Origin: Gnetum montanum
Taxonomy: Eukaryota > Streptophyta > Gnetopsida > Gnetales > Gnetaceae
DNA: 64,000 nucleotides
NCBI GenBank assembly: GCA_015680685.1
Contig: MNCI01007802.1
Coordinates: 119,780 to 183,779, forward strand
Reading direction: 5' to 3'
The notes under the pieces were generated by a model, which saw only the letters and a program-made list of their open reading frames with translations, was not told where the DNA came from and made no database searches. The position numbers were made by a program, and so were the translations under genes. The stretch's first letter is position 1. Each line of letters begins with the position of its first letter. Below, piece after piece: positions 10,461-23,250 of the stretch.

Positions 10461-13260
10461 TTAAACTTTATCTGTAGCCCATACATCTTTGAAGGAGTTT
10501 AAGTAAGATGAGATCATAAGGATGAGTGTGGCCAATGTTTTTGGTAGTTTTTGGGTTTTTTATGATTTTATGAGGCTAATAGATTAACTATGTTGTACTA
10601 TAGATTCCTTGTATGAGTGTACAGTCATGGTGATCCTTTCAGGTAGTGCTAAGGAGAAGATTTAACTCAAGTGGGCTGACATGGACTTCTCATAGAAATG
10701 GTTGGCAATGACAGCTTCTACAGATATTCAATAAAGGATCACTAATGCTAGTTTATTTGACTTATTCATGATACCTACACCATCAATTTAATTGGCTAAG
10801 ATGTTGAATGTGATTGACTCTTTTGATCATGAATCACCAAATTGCTCACTTGTGTTCATGGTTTTCCTATGGTTTTAAGCACTAATGAGTCCATGTTTAG
10901 CAATCTTTTTGGGATACCTTTTAGTGATGTCAAGATTATTTTTAGAGTAGGAAAACATGTAGACCATAAAGAGAAAATGGAAACTTATCTTAACTTTTCT
11001 TCTAATGCTATATTATCTTTTAGCAAGTGTGAAGTTAAGTAAGCAAATGAGACTTACCCTCTTTTTCATTCTAGATCCTTTTCCATGCTACTATTGCAAA
11101 AGAGAACCATAGGATTTCTTTTAATTGATGGCACTAGGTTGAATTATGCTAGCTTCTTGGTCACTACTTTATTGGATGAAATCTAAAAATTTTTTGATAA
11201 CCTAAACTTCATATACCATCGACATTTTACATTTTAGGTGCATATCTTAGGAGGTTCATAGAGTTCTTGGTGAATAGGAGTGATGAAAAATGAATAGCAC
11301 ATAATGGTTTCCTAGTCTCAAACCCTTGAGCTAAATATATCTTACATGTGACACATTTCCAAGACCCACTCAAAGAGGATGTGGGTTAGTCATAATCTGT
11401 TACTACTAAGAATGTTAGTGGTTTGCATGATTATTTCTATGATAGCATGGGCATTGAGGCTCATGTTATGAATGGTGATTAAAAAATATCCAAAATAATA
11501 TGTATAGAAGTAGATGGCACTACTAGAGCAAATATGAAGAAGCTACATGTTGAAGAAAAAATTTGCGTTCCTAGTCAGTAAGCATCTATGAAGGTGACGA
11601 TCAAGCTTAACACGAAAAATTAGGTTGTTTAAGGTATGTAGATATATTTTTTAATTTTTTAGCTTTTGTACATTGTTATATTTTTAATTATATATATTTT
11701 TGTAAACAATGTTTACTAATTTATTCTATTTGGTTTATTTAGCTTTGGTTTGCTGTAGGAAGGAAACAAGAGTTGGTTGCTAGGGCTACTACAAAGTTGG
11801 AGAAACGATGCAAGCTAAGAAAAGGACATTTATGGAGGTTGTAGATGCCATGGCTTCCATCTTAGGTGATTCATCATTAGAAGGTAATCCTCTAATGGAC
11901 TTATCTCATGATCTTCCTAGTGAATTTTAGGATGTTAGACATCTTCATTTCTATTTTTTTTATTTTAATTTTTTAATCTTGTTACAAATAATTTTGAATT
12001 GTTATGGTCATTATAGGGTATGAACCATCTCTGGAACTATCTACATCCAAATTCCATCTTAAACCTTGGGTGAACACCCTAGACAAGATGGAATTTATGA
12101 AGGAAATGATGGATGACATGATAGATAGGTTACAGTAGATATCTTTTTATGTTGGTAAGACAAATATTTTTGTTTATTTTCATGTTTTATGGCTACATTA
12201 TTTTATTAGTTTTTAACTATTTTGAATCTTTTCATGATTTTAATGCTTTTGTTTATGATAGTTTCCAAACTAAAAGGGAACCTCTTGTGAAACTTTGAAT
12301 TCAATGAGTTTCTTGAACTTCCTTCCGATGTGAAGAACATTCCACAAAGGTTGTATATAGGAGCCAATAAAATGTATTGCATCTTGTGCGAAAATATTTT
12401 AAGAGTTTTAACATTTGAATGAGCTCATGTAGGAATTATTCGTAGCATTCAAGAAGCAAAACATGGAACCAACAAATAAAGTCAAGAGCCTCATAGATCA
12501 TAGGAAATTCATAAAGGCTAGTATGGCCAATAGGGATTCCTTTCATACAAAGGAGATCAAGTGGATCCATTATTAGAACACCATCCATGGAAAGGTTGCT
12601 CTAGCTAGGAGCAATGTGGAGAAAGAAAGTTAGATGAAGCTCCTGGTTTGTAAGTCTAGAGATTGGAGTGATTATTTCACCTAAGTATTAGAATGGAGCA
12701 AAAAGTAAAAGGCTCACAAATGACTATAGAAGATGGAAAAGGAAAACTATATGAAATCATGACATAAGATAGACATGAAATAATGTAAGTATGATTTCTT
12801 TATGTAGAGGATAGATGTAGAGGATAGATGTAGAGGACACCTTCAACAAGTCTGAGAAATCAATGGTAGCTATTGATTCTCCTACTCCTCAAATCACTAC
12901 TACATCTATGGCTACATCCATTGCTAATCTTTCCTATGCTTCACCTAAGTGGATAAATATAGAAGGAAAAGTTCTTGAGTCTTCAAATATTCAAACCTGA
13001 ATATATCACTCTTTAGTCTCCTAAAGTTTTAAAAATATGTTTTAAGTTTTTATGTTATAGTTTTTATTTTATTTTTTATTGTTTTATGGTTATGCTTTCT
13101 AGTCATCATGTTTACTAATCATTTGTATGTTTCATTGTCTATAGGCCCCATGCAATAGTGGAAATGATGTTGATGATGATATTAATGATTATCCTCCTCC
13201 TCCTCCCCCTCCTATGATTTAGTTATAATTTCTTGAAGGTGATATTGACTAATGGACTAG
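10461..13260 (+). pseudogene. Unrecognised degenerate plus-strand coding-like region
   Basis: Several plus-strand segments read like protein with only occasional stops or shifts: 10842-11042 (FGIPFSDVKIIFRVGKHVD), 11045-11300 (PLFHSRSFSM, TIGFLLIDGTRLNYASFL, LLDEI, ILGG), 11300-11580, 11760-11930 and 12010-12140 (LDKMEFMKEMMDDMIDRLQ). T-rich, non-coding-looking stretches separate them (11640-11750, 11940-12010, 12150-12260, 13020-13140), and some edges resemble splice sites. It could be a dead host gene with introns or a dead element ORF. I cannot assign a family. It ends in a TCC/CCT run near 13190. Confidence 0.35.
12801..12839 (+). repeat. 14-bp tandem repeat, about 3 copies
   Basis: ATGTAGAGGATAG is repeated nearly perfectly about three times. 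Confidence 0.8.
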
Positions 13261-13303
13261 TTATACTTTTTTTCAGCTACATTATTATTATTATTATTAT
13301 TTG
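13188..13303 (+). repeat. TCC run and (ATT)n microsatellite
   Basis: A TCC/CCT run at about 13190-13213 is followed by a pure ATT repeat at about 13283-13303. Both are simple slippage repeats. Confidence 0.85.
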
Positions 13304-13869
13304 GTTATCATAGCCTTAGAAATTATATAATATTTTTATGTTGTTATCTAGTGCACAGTGTAACTATGGCTATAGGACATGGATATTACATGTTTTATTA
13401 TTTTTCACACATTGTGACCATGTATACTTTTTAATTTTTAATTTTTATGTTTTAAATTTTTTATTTTGTTTCATGTTTTTTATTTTTATGTTGTTTTGTA
13501 GTTTTCATAATTATAGAATATAGACATATGTTGCAAATCAATGTGAAAATGTAAAGTAAGACTATGTGGAAAACTTATAAATGTAATGTAATAAAGAAAC
13601 AATTTTAAGGAAAAAATATAAACATATAGATAAAACTAAAAACAAGGTTACTAGATAAATGCCCATGGAATATTTACAAGGAAAAGAAAATAGGCAATGT
13701 ACTCAATTGTACAACTATTTTCTAGTCTTTAAGAGATTAGGGGGATGTATAAGGTCTTTGTCGAATGACCTTATAATTCTTGTTACCTTTTCTCATAATG
13801 GTAAATAATATCTCTTCCCATAATTCATTTAGGCCCTAGTGTTGTTGGTCTTTGCTTAGTTGATTTCAT
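13304..13869. other. AT-rich stretch, no gene recognised
   Basis: T- and A-rich sequence with only a chance Phe-rich open frame (13338-13523). Its right part lies where a gypsy element would continue from protease into RT, but no RT motifs are visible. Confidence 0.4.
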
Positions 13870-14350
13870 TGTGACTCTTGACTTTGTTTTTGGTTATAGG
13901 ATTTTCTTCTTGAAACTCCACCTAAAATCCTTACTCTATATCAACTATGTTGATGAATAAGGAGACTAAACCATATCCATACATTATAATTTCACTTTCC
14001 TCGTAAGGTAGGTAAATTTCTTGATGGATGGAGGAAGATATTGCTTCTAATTTGATGTACCAAGGTCTTCCTAAAATTAGGTTGAAACTTGATTTCTCTT
14101 CCACCACTAAGAAATCGACATATGTGAGAATTATTTCATAGCCATGAACTCTAGAAAAATGTATGCTCTCATAACTACCTATGACCCATTCAAGAACTTA
14201 AGGGTAGAGGTGAAGGTCTTTTGGATGTGCTCTACAAAGCCTAAGAAATCCATTATAGGAAAGGGTACAACATTTGTCACTACACTATCATTAACATGCA
14301 CCCATTGTATCTTCCATTGACCAACTCTTATCATTACAAAGAGGGGCCTC
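13870..14350 (-). pseudogene. Decayed Ty3/gypsy aspartic protease
   Basis: On the minus strand the block reads through the protease fold. VNDSVVTNVVPFPIMDFLGF is at the catalytic position, with N-D-S where the family has D-T/S-G, so it would be inactive. Next come HIQKTFTSTLKFLNGS and then DFLVVEEKSSFNLILGRPWY, where the ILGRPW signature is intact. Stops are limited but the frame shifts at least once. The gag block on the same strand upstream (15.6-16.1 kb) fits a gag-protease order. RT does not follow within the next 7 kb, so the element is deleted or interrupted. Only relics of function remain. Confidence 0.75.
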
Positions 14351-15607
14351 TCAACACTTCACCTCTTTGTAAGTTGTTTTTCACTTCACTATCATGAAAC
14401 ATTAAAGTTCTTAGCTTTGTTTCTTCCTTAGGTGATGATGGTACTATCACTACATGGATAGTCTTCTCATTGGATGATATATTTTCATTCATGTGAATAG
14501 AAAACATCTTGACTAGATTTTTGAGGTGGATAGGGGAGGTTAGAACCAAGCCATACAAGATCAAAGAAGTATTTTTCTATTTTAGTGAGAACTTAACCTA
14601 CTCCATCAAAGTGAGAAAGTCTTTATTATTGTTAAATGATTTGTCATTTTTGTTAGCCTTGACTTCCTTCAATATATCTAGGAATTTGAGTGTTGGAATC
14701 GATGGATATGGCTAAAATTAGAGTAGGCTTCAATGGATTTACTTCCTTTAACACCTTTGATTTCTTAGTGTCCTTAATCTTAGTCTTGGAAACTAGCTTC
14801 TTACATTGTTTCAAAGGTGATTTCTTGATATTTGATTGGGAAGATTTTTAAGTAATGTCCACTATAGAAGGATACTGATCAACTTGGATTGTAGGTCTAG
14901 AGGTAAAGGAAGGGGATACCCTAATGACAAAAGGTTCTTTGAGAGCCACAGGATATGATATCCTTATAATAAATGATGTTCTTGAACTTGTAGAAGTTTA
15001 TTTGGTACAAGGAGGTACCTGAACCATACATGGTTCCCTAATATTTTTGGATTTTTCATGGACATTTAAAATGGAAATAGTAAATGGATCATTGTTATCA
15101 TTAAGAGGATCTTTATACACCTCCATGAATTGATTTTAAGGCCTAACTAGGTTATATGCATTTGGAACTAACTCTCCACTATCTATCATCTTCTATAAAT
15201 CATCTTTTAGGGCCAAAAAAATTAGTATCATGGTCAAGAAGTTGATGAGAGTGGCAAAATTAGTCTAGTTTGAAGTATTTAGGCATGGAAGGATCATCTT
15301 TTGTGATTATGGTAGGATCCTTTTCAATATCACATAGGCAATCATGCCTCTTATAAGCATTCTTAGGTAGTTTCTTACATTGGATGTCACTACTCTTGAG
15401 CAACTAATTTAGAAGCTTTGATGATTTTATACATAACTTAGCACACATGGACCTATCTTTCTATTCAAAGTTAGGATTTGAAGGATTGGATATGGAAGGA
15501 TTAGATTGTAATGGCTATGTAGCAGTGGTAGGGGCCTTGGATTATGTTGTCTTTGGTTCCTATGTTGTTTTTAGTTCTTTGGTCACTATGGCCATGACTA
15601 CATGGGT
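14351..15607 (-). pseudogene. Gag-protease linker of decayed gypsy element
   Basis: This lies between the gag and protease blocks on the minus strand. The one longer open frame (14334-14564, 76 codons) is polar with no recognisable motif, as expected for the poorly conserved linker. I see no zinc knuckle. Plus-strand frames here (14509-14715, 15447-15743) look like shadows. Confidence 0.45.
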
Positions 15608-16130
15608 TTATTTTCCATTGCCTCTATTCCTTCTCATGTGTTGGTTCTTGTATGCTACATCTAGGTCATTACTGCCTTTTGTAACATCTTCTATGTTTTT
15701 GATATGGGAAAAGGCCTCACTAAGTGACTTGAGGTCAAAGTAGTAAAGCTTAAACTTGATGAAATCATTAACCACCTTCTTGAAAATGATCAAAAGATGC
15801 ATTTCAGAGATGGGTTTTGGAATTTCGTTGAGGTTAGCATTCCATCTCTGTATGAACTTTTGAAAAACTATAAGAGACCTTTATTTCATCTTTATAAGCT
15901 GATATAATATTGTATTAGGCTTTAAGTTATACTAGATATGGTTAACAAATTATGTAATCAAGTCATCTATAAAGGTAATAGAGCCTCCTAGTAGTGCACA
16001 ATACTAGTCTAAGGCTTTTCTAGTTAGAGATATGAGGAAGATGCACATCACTGTATGTCGATATAGTTGTAATAATAGGCACTTAGAATAGAAAATAATG
16101 AGATGAATATTGGGATCTCCCTTACTACTA
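15608..16130 (-). pseudogene. Decayed Ty3/gypsy gag (Retrotrans_gag domain)
   Basis: Minus-strand reading gives the core of the plant gypsy gag domain: ISLTRKALDQYCALLGGSI, then TFIDDLIT-FVNH, YNLKPNTILYQLIKMK, then FIQRWNANLNEIPKPISEMH and HLLIIFKKVVNDFIKF. The last 64 codons (15608-15802) are still open and the part before has shifts and stops. Gag forms the element's cytoplasmic particle shell; here it is only a relic. It is upstream of the protease relic on the same strand. Confidence 0.8.
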
Positions 16131-17306
16131 TATTTATAAAGTAGGGAATTGAGATGTCAATAGGAAAAGTTATCTATGAGATGATAAGGATGATGGGATC
16201 ATCTTGGTAAAAGTCCATAATCTTTACCATTTGAGTGGTGCTAGCTTTAACTTTCCACAGCTCTTCAATCAAATCCTAAATCATTTGGAAGTCTAGATCT
16301 AGAGGCTAGGGTACTTTAGTAGGCTATGATATTTGTATTGATGGCTAGGGATGAGAGTGAGTGGCTTGAGACCATGCAATTAACATCAATATAGATTGAA
16401 GGGATTGTGTGACCATTGTCGCAAGGGAGTTAAATAGGGAGAATGATGTTTGAGCTAAAACATGAAAAATAAAGGAAACAAAGAGGGTATAGAAGGCTTG
16501 TGAGAACTATGGTCCCAAAGAGGGGCATGCTAAGATGATAAAAGGAGATGGTGGAGAAGATATGACTAGTGATAATCACATAGATTTAGGCTAGGTTGCA
16601 AAATGCATTGGTGTAAATAGGAAGATGGAGTGGCTAGTTGAGATTGATGCATTGTGACAAGAGGTTTTGAGGTGAACATGAGAGCAAACAATGAAGCAAA
16701 TTGTTACACTTGGCTTGCAGTGGTCATAGGGAGAGTTTGGTTCATTATCGAAGTAGGAGACAAAGAGTTGAACATGGTTACCTCTAGATACATTCAATGT
16801 AAAAGATCTCCTAAGAATGTATCTGGCTCATACTTAGCTTCAAACTCTTATTGATTCTCTTGGTATTGGTTTGAACTAACTTCTTCACTTGCCTCATCTA
16901 TGTCCACTAGTTATGCTAACATGTGCATCTGAAACTCTGTTAGTTTAATGTGGCCATATGAAACGGGAATACACTCTTTCTAATTTTTGTCAATGATCTC
17001 AAACTAATGTTTGGACTCTAATTTTGCATGTGGGATAAGTAGGCCAACTTGTATTTTTGCATAAATAAGTTTATAATATTCTTCATTGATATTCACAAAG
17101 GATGGGTCTAGTCTTAGTTACTTAAATAAGTATCTATGCTCTACTATAGCTAGTTCCTTAGGATCAAGAAGTGAATAGTTTCCTAGTTTGAGGCCATATG
17201 GACAATGTTGTATAGTAGAATAGTTGAGTAATGACAAGGCATAAATAGTGCAAGGCTATGGTATTATGTAAATATGGTAAAGGTTTTAATGTTTTCAATA
17301 AGGTTT
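16131..17306. other. Leader side of gag relic, nothing further recognised
   Basis: This would be the upstream side of the minus-strand gypsy element. Short open frames on both strands at 16591-16854 overlap and carry no motif. No primer binding site was found. Confidence 0.4.
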
Positions 17307-17372
17307 GAAGCTTCCAACATTTGAGACTCCCAACATGTGAAACTTCCGATGTTTGAAACTTCCTACATGTGA
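17307..17372 (+). repeat. 16-bp tandem repeat, four copies
   Basis: Four consecutive 16-bp units of the form AACTTCCAACATGTGA, each with one to three changes. They are followed by two shorter GAGCTTATAGCTTGT-like units. The AACATGTG core matches the dispersed motif at 7.1-8.2 kb. Confidence 0.8.
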
Positions 17373-17399
17373 CCTCATAGCTTGTGAGCTTATAGCTTG

Positions 17400-19737
17400 T
17401 AGAGAATTGGAATGTGTAAAACTATAGTATGTAAATTTATAGTATGTGAAGTATAACGTATGAAGAAAGTTCAGCTTTAAACATGAGAATAGAGATGGAA
17501 AAAATAACATACACTACCATCACAATAATAAAATTTTTAATTTTTTCTAACATATTTGATAAATCTAAGAAAAATACAAACATGTATTAGCATATGTAAA
17601 GAGGAAAACTCCAAACTGCAAACATAGGGAACAGAGGAAGTAGTGCATACTACAATTGTGAAAATAAATCTTTGAACTATAATGTGCAAGAAACAAGTGC
17701 ATAGATGTGCCTTGTGATAGCAAAAATTAATTTTTGAGTTGTAAGATATATAGATCAGGTTAGTGCTAAATACTAAAATTGTAAAAAAATAGTAATAGAA
17801 AATTTCTATTTTAATTTTTGTAAGTATTCTTGAAAGAAACTAACTATGATGTCATACATTGAGATTGCAAGAAATTCAAACGAATTTTTAATGTATTAAA
17901 CATGCTAACTAGCAAAGAAAAAATAGTTAGGGACTTTGCAAATGGATTTTGGGTCAAGAAGTTAAACAGAGTTCCTTCTTCTAGCATTAAAAAACTATAA
18001 TGACTAAAAAATTCAATGCTAGAGAACCAAAGATCTTAGTGAAAAATAGGTTTGACCCCAAGATCCACAAGCTTGGGAAGGATCTAGGATGCCTTAAACT
18101 ATCTTTTCAATCACTTAAGGGCTTTGAAATTCTTTTATTGGGATGAAATATGGGTGAAAAAAAGTGAGAAAATGCATAATAAATAGATCCAACACTAAAA
18201 TATAGTTACAAAAAATAACAAAATTATGACAAAACACTACAAAAAATGTATGTTAATTTTGTAATATGTGTAGGATAAGAGAGCATAAAATATGAAACTA
18301 TAACTATTTCACATATTTTTGCAAAAATTGTGAAGAAAATCTAGCTTATGTGTGGGTGGTGTGTACATCTCACAGTCCTCCCAAGTGTGTCTAGTTTGCT
18401 TGTTCTACAATAGGATCTTAGTGCTTTTGATGATCTACATTGAAAAATGACTCTGGGATTTCAAATATCTCTACTCCAAAAGTCTTAAGTTTTCTGGAGA
18501 TTTTTAATGATCCAAAAGTCCTCAAAAATGATGAAACTTATGATTCAAATACACAATGAATTTCTGATTATTCTCTTACTTGATTTTGGCAAATTTTTTC
18601 CAATTCCTTATAATTGTTTTGATACTTTTGATGGCTAAAATATATAGCATGTGAGCTACCAATATTTCTGACCTTTTGGGCTTGGAATTTTAGTGTATTT
18701 GACATTTTTTACCACTAAAAATTGTAGCATATGGGCTGCCAACATGTGAAAATTTTCTTGTAATATTTGATGACATTTTTAACTTTTTGGTTCTTATACA
18801 TTGGCCCAATAAAATTCATATCTTGTAGACTATGAACTTTATTATACATCAAAAATGGATCTAAGATTTTTGTCAAAATAAGAATACATGATGTAATTTT
18901 GATGAGGAAACAAGACAATTATTTTTTCCTTTGAATCCCTATCAAATTATAATGTAGATCTTGGTCACCAAGCTCTTGCTTGTCCAATAAATTTCTTTAA
19001 GGTGTTTCATGTTCTAGATCCCATGAAAATCTACTACTATATTCCTTCAATGCTATCCAATCATACAATAGGAATCGACCTCCAAGTTTTCCTTCTAAGT
19101 ACAAGGTCACATCTATTACTTACCATTATAATCTAGCCTTGATTACTCCATGATTTAATCATTGGTAAAATTCAAACAAGATAACAGGCTAGAAATCATC
19201 TAAAATTTAAGTTTCCATTTTTGTTTTCCTCCATCCATACACATATTCACAATAGGTTTCTCCAACATTTCTTTACTATAAGCCTCTCATTGATTCCTTT
19301 GGCTATGCTAATTGATCCTAATTCAAATAGTGATTATAATACCATTACAAAATAATTTGAATTTTCTATGTTTAAATACAATCATGGTTTGGGTCAATGA
19401 TTAGAATCTTGAGCCTTAAGAATAAATGAATTTAGGATTTGGATGGAAGAAATAGTTGATATTACCAAAGTTCATCAAGAGAGAGACTTTTACGCCTTCT
19501 TGGTAATGGGTAGAATTGAGTAAGATTCTATCTTAAACTATTATATTTTGAAAGTTAAGTGATCTAGATAATAGGTTAAACATGAGAAGGCTTGCATAGA
19601 TATTATTTTAACCACTTATTTTGGTCTTAATTAAGCAACTATATGATCATTTTAGAATGATAAAAAAACTAATATGTATAGATCAAAAAGCTTAAAGTTA
19701 TATTTCTCTTTCCATTACCTCTACTTCTCATCATCAT

Positions 19738-19740
<3 letters not shown>
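17400..19740. other. AT-rich stretch, no gene recognised
   Basis: Further isolated copies of the CAACATGTG motif (around 18640-18745) suggest LTR-type sequence, but no ends, TATA box or coding blocks could be established. Confidence 0.4.
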
Positions 19741-19778
<38 letters not shown>

Positions 19779-19782
19779 NCTC
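19741..19782 (+). repeat. (TC)n microsatellite with an ambiguous base
   Basis: A pure TC dinucleotide run of about 42 bp. The base at 19779 is N, consistent with assembly uncertainty inside the repeat. Confidence 0.95.
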
Positions 19783-20346
19783 ATATTTATTTCTTTCTTT
19801 TCATTAAGAAGGTTTTTGAATGGTATGTAACAATAATGAGAATAATTAGAATGCCAAATCACCACCTAGAGTCTTCAGATTGCATGAACATGAGAATTCA
19901 TCTCTCACTACATGGCATGTAAAGGCTAATGAGATCATGAACCTCTTTTGACCAAGGTGGTCAAGTATGATAACACATGCACCTTGGTCCCATCATACTG
20001 ATTAGACCCATCCAGTGTTATTAGATATCTTAATAATACACCCTTTCCTTACTAGTAACTATGCACTCTTATAGGAGTTTAGAGTTTATATCCTAATATG
20101 TAGATGCATCACTTGCCCATGATTCTGATAGCATTAGCTTTAATAGCTCTTAGGATGAGTTCTAGTTCTTCACTAACTTTAAGCCTAGTTCACCTATGAT
20201 GGATAGAAAAAAAGTAAATGCATAAATTTTATTGTATGAACTTTTCATTAATGAAGGATCTTCTTTGGATATATTTATCACTTTGCATCATCATTGAATT
20301 TGTAACTTAGTGTTAGGTGAGCATTCATAAAGTACATTAATTAGTT

Positions 20347-20395
20347 TTTATATACATACACATACATACACACATACACACAAATACATACATAA
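20347..20395 (+). repeat. ACAT/ACAC microsatellite
   Basis: An imperfect run of ACATAC and ACACAC units. Confidence 0.8.
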
Positions 20396-20759
20396 AGAAT
20401 ATAAAATATCATAAATGCTTACTTTTTATGCTTAAAAAGTACAAAAACACTAACTAAATATCCCAACTTTAATAAAAACATAAATAGAAATAGCTAGAAT
20501 AAAAATAATTTTCCATGGCATGCAGGTCTCATATGACTAATTCTTGTGCATTCCCAAGTAGAATTTTGACTATAAACTAGAAATTTAAAGTTATGCATGC
20601 TCAGATATGAAATATTTTCTTTGTAATACTCTAGTATTACCTTTCAATGTGAAAGATTCTATTTCATTAATTTGAATGACATTTATGTATGACTTTACAT
20701 GACTAGGAAGGATCATAAGGTATCTTCGTGTACTATGTCCTTCTAGTCTTACCCCTCTT

Positions 20760-23250
20760 TCCATTTTCAAGATGAAGATCTTAGAAGACTAACCTAACAT
20801 CGATGGTACTCAACTAGTCCTTTTCCATGATGATCGAGAAGTTGTTTTCTAGCTTATTTTCTAGTTTAATCACTAAGAAATATTAGGGTATGACTATCCT
20901 ACCAATATTATCATCATATCATTCACTTATCTAATAGGGTACATGTAAGATTAGTCCACTAGCTCTAGTAAAATATTTGTACTCTTGAGTGGATGAAGCT
21001 CTTAATCCAAGTACTAAAATAATAAGATCATGTTGACTTCTAAATCAGAGTCTTATAGAGATAAGTAGTGATTTTTTTTTACCAATTTAGATCTCCATCA
21101 TGGGAATACTAAGATTTGATTTTTTCATGCAATTTTCCTTTATTTAATACCCATAGGCACCTTAGATATAGAGATGGTGATGGAATTACTATCATCAAGT
21201 GCCATTTTATTGAATATGCTAGAAAAGGTTATAAAACTTATCCCTAAAATGGATGTGGTGCTTTTATGATATTTATGGAACATTACTAGGACCTCCTTAA
21301 AGTGGACTTCAATCTATCTTGCATTGCTCTCCTCTCCATAAGATGAAAAGAATGGAGTGGACCTAGTTCCATGGTGCTTACATCTATGCTTACAATAGAA
21401 TTTTCTATCATAAAACCTTGGACTTTTCCTTACAATCAAATCAAAAAAAAATTTTGGTAATACTATCTAGAAGCATGTATGAAAGTAAGATAGCACAATA
21501 GATAATATTATAAGATTTAACATTTCTTGGCTATAGTTGACTAGGTATTTCATTTTGTATAAGGGTAGAAAGTAGAAGTTATTACTACTATTATTACAAA
21601 GCTTAATGGACAAAGGTACTTGGGGTAGGGAGGTATTATTGAGGTGGAATATATGGGGATTGATAGGTATCGTCCTAGATACCTCAAAAGTAGGAATTAG
21701 TGAAAAGTATCATCTATTATTGCATCAAAGGAAGAAGATTCCATGAAGTACTACCCAAAGGATTTCAAATTTTCCACTATTAGTACTACTACATGGGCTA
21801 CAAGTATGCACCTCCAAGATAGTATCATTAGCTAAGATATAGAGTACTTCTTGTATTCCTTTTCATAAAATTAGAATTTAGAGGAATCCTAGATTATTCC
21901 ATTTCATTAATCATAGGAACCATGACTAGAAGACACTTTAAGTTAAGAGGGTCTACATAGTACTTGTAGGGATTCTCATCACTAAAGAATAAGTAAATCT
22001 CATCTCAATCCTTTTTCACATTCTTAGACCATGAGTTCTTATATTTACTTTACCATTGTACCTCTTTCTCTACTTTGATAATGTAATTACTTTGACCTTA
22101 GCTTTAACTAGCTTATCCTCAATATCCTTAAAGGTAGTGGTCATCTTGTCATCCATCACTTTCCAATCCCAAACCACTTTATGGGCCAAGTCTATCAAGG
22201 AATTTTTGGTTTTGACTTGATCTTATGCCAAGATCTCAATATTAGTGGAAGGTTTGGCTATAGCTTCAATGTTTTTTACCTTCTTTCTATATACATTATT
22301 ATGATTATACTACTTCACTAATTATTGCTTTTTTCATTCATCTTCCATGATTCCAATGATATCAAGCACTTTGATTTTGGTCATGAAATTTTTGTGTAAC
22401 TATTCCATTGCATACACGTCTACATACTTCATTATTTTCTACCTTAGGCCTTTCATGATATGCATGAGCTTCTCTCTTTCTCTCAAGTCTTGCTTTAGAC
22501 AATGGTGGAAAATTTTCATGTACTTATTCATTATAATTTCTATCAATTCTTGAGCGTATGTCTTCATTTGGCCATTTATTTTAGGATTTTTAAGATGTGG
22601 GCATAGGTCTAAAATTTAATGTAAAATATTCTAATCATGTTTAATAATTTTTGATTTGATATGAAAGGTAAGGACCTGCACCACATTTTTACATGCTCAA
22701 TGAAGATGCGGGAAAATAATTGCAACTTTTTCTAATCATTCACAATCTCCTATAGATAGCAAGCATTATCAAATGCATACATGTAAATATGGGAATCCTC
22801 ACTAATAAGGCCTTTCTATGTTAAAACATTAATCATGTTAATTTATTTACTGTAGCTACCATGAACATGCTCCTATGGAATATAGATAACTTCATTAATT
22901 TCATGATAGCTATCATAGTCAAACAAAGGGGAATCTTCATCACCAAATGATCTAGAAAAGTGAAATTGAAGAAATTTACAAAGGATATCATCATCATGAG
23001 TTTTGGATTTACTTCAATGATTGATATTTGAACTTGGGTCTTCATGGTAGATTGATGCTTTTACTTTCTCATATACTTTATCATCCTTCTTTACATTTCA
23101 AAGGTGAGATAAAAAGCTATGATAAGCCTCCTCTTTTTCCAATTTATCTTGAAGCTCCTTTATATAGAGAGACTCATAATCATTGTACATTGTCTTATAG
23201 GCTACATACAAAATGTGATCATCGTTTAGTCCAATGTTAACCTAGGCCTC
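20760..23250 (-). pseudogene. Possible decayed gypsy gag-protease block
   Basis: Minus-strand fragments look like a retroelement polyprotein. 20780-20930 gives a DF-V type strand ahead of a degraded LGRP-like position, 20960-21030 resembles a protease approach (ELHPLKSTNILLELVD), and 21380-21440 has a Cys/His-rich string (YCKHRCKHHG). 22150-22350 is Lys/Asp-rich and coiled-coil-like. The blocks are short and in different frames, and none is a full domain. It could instead be the 3' accessory ORF of another element. Confidence 0.35.
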
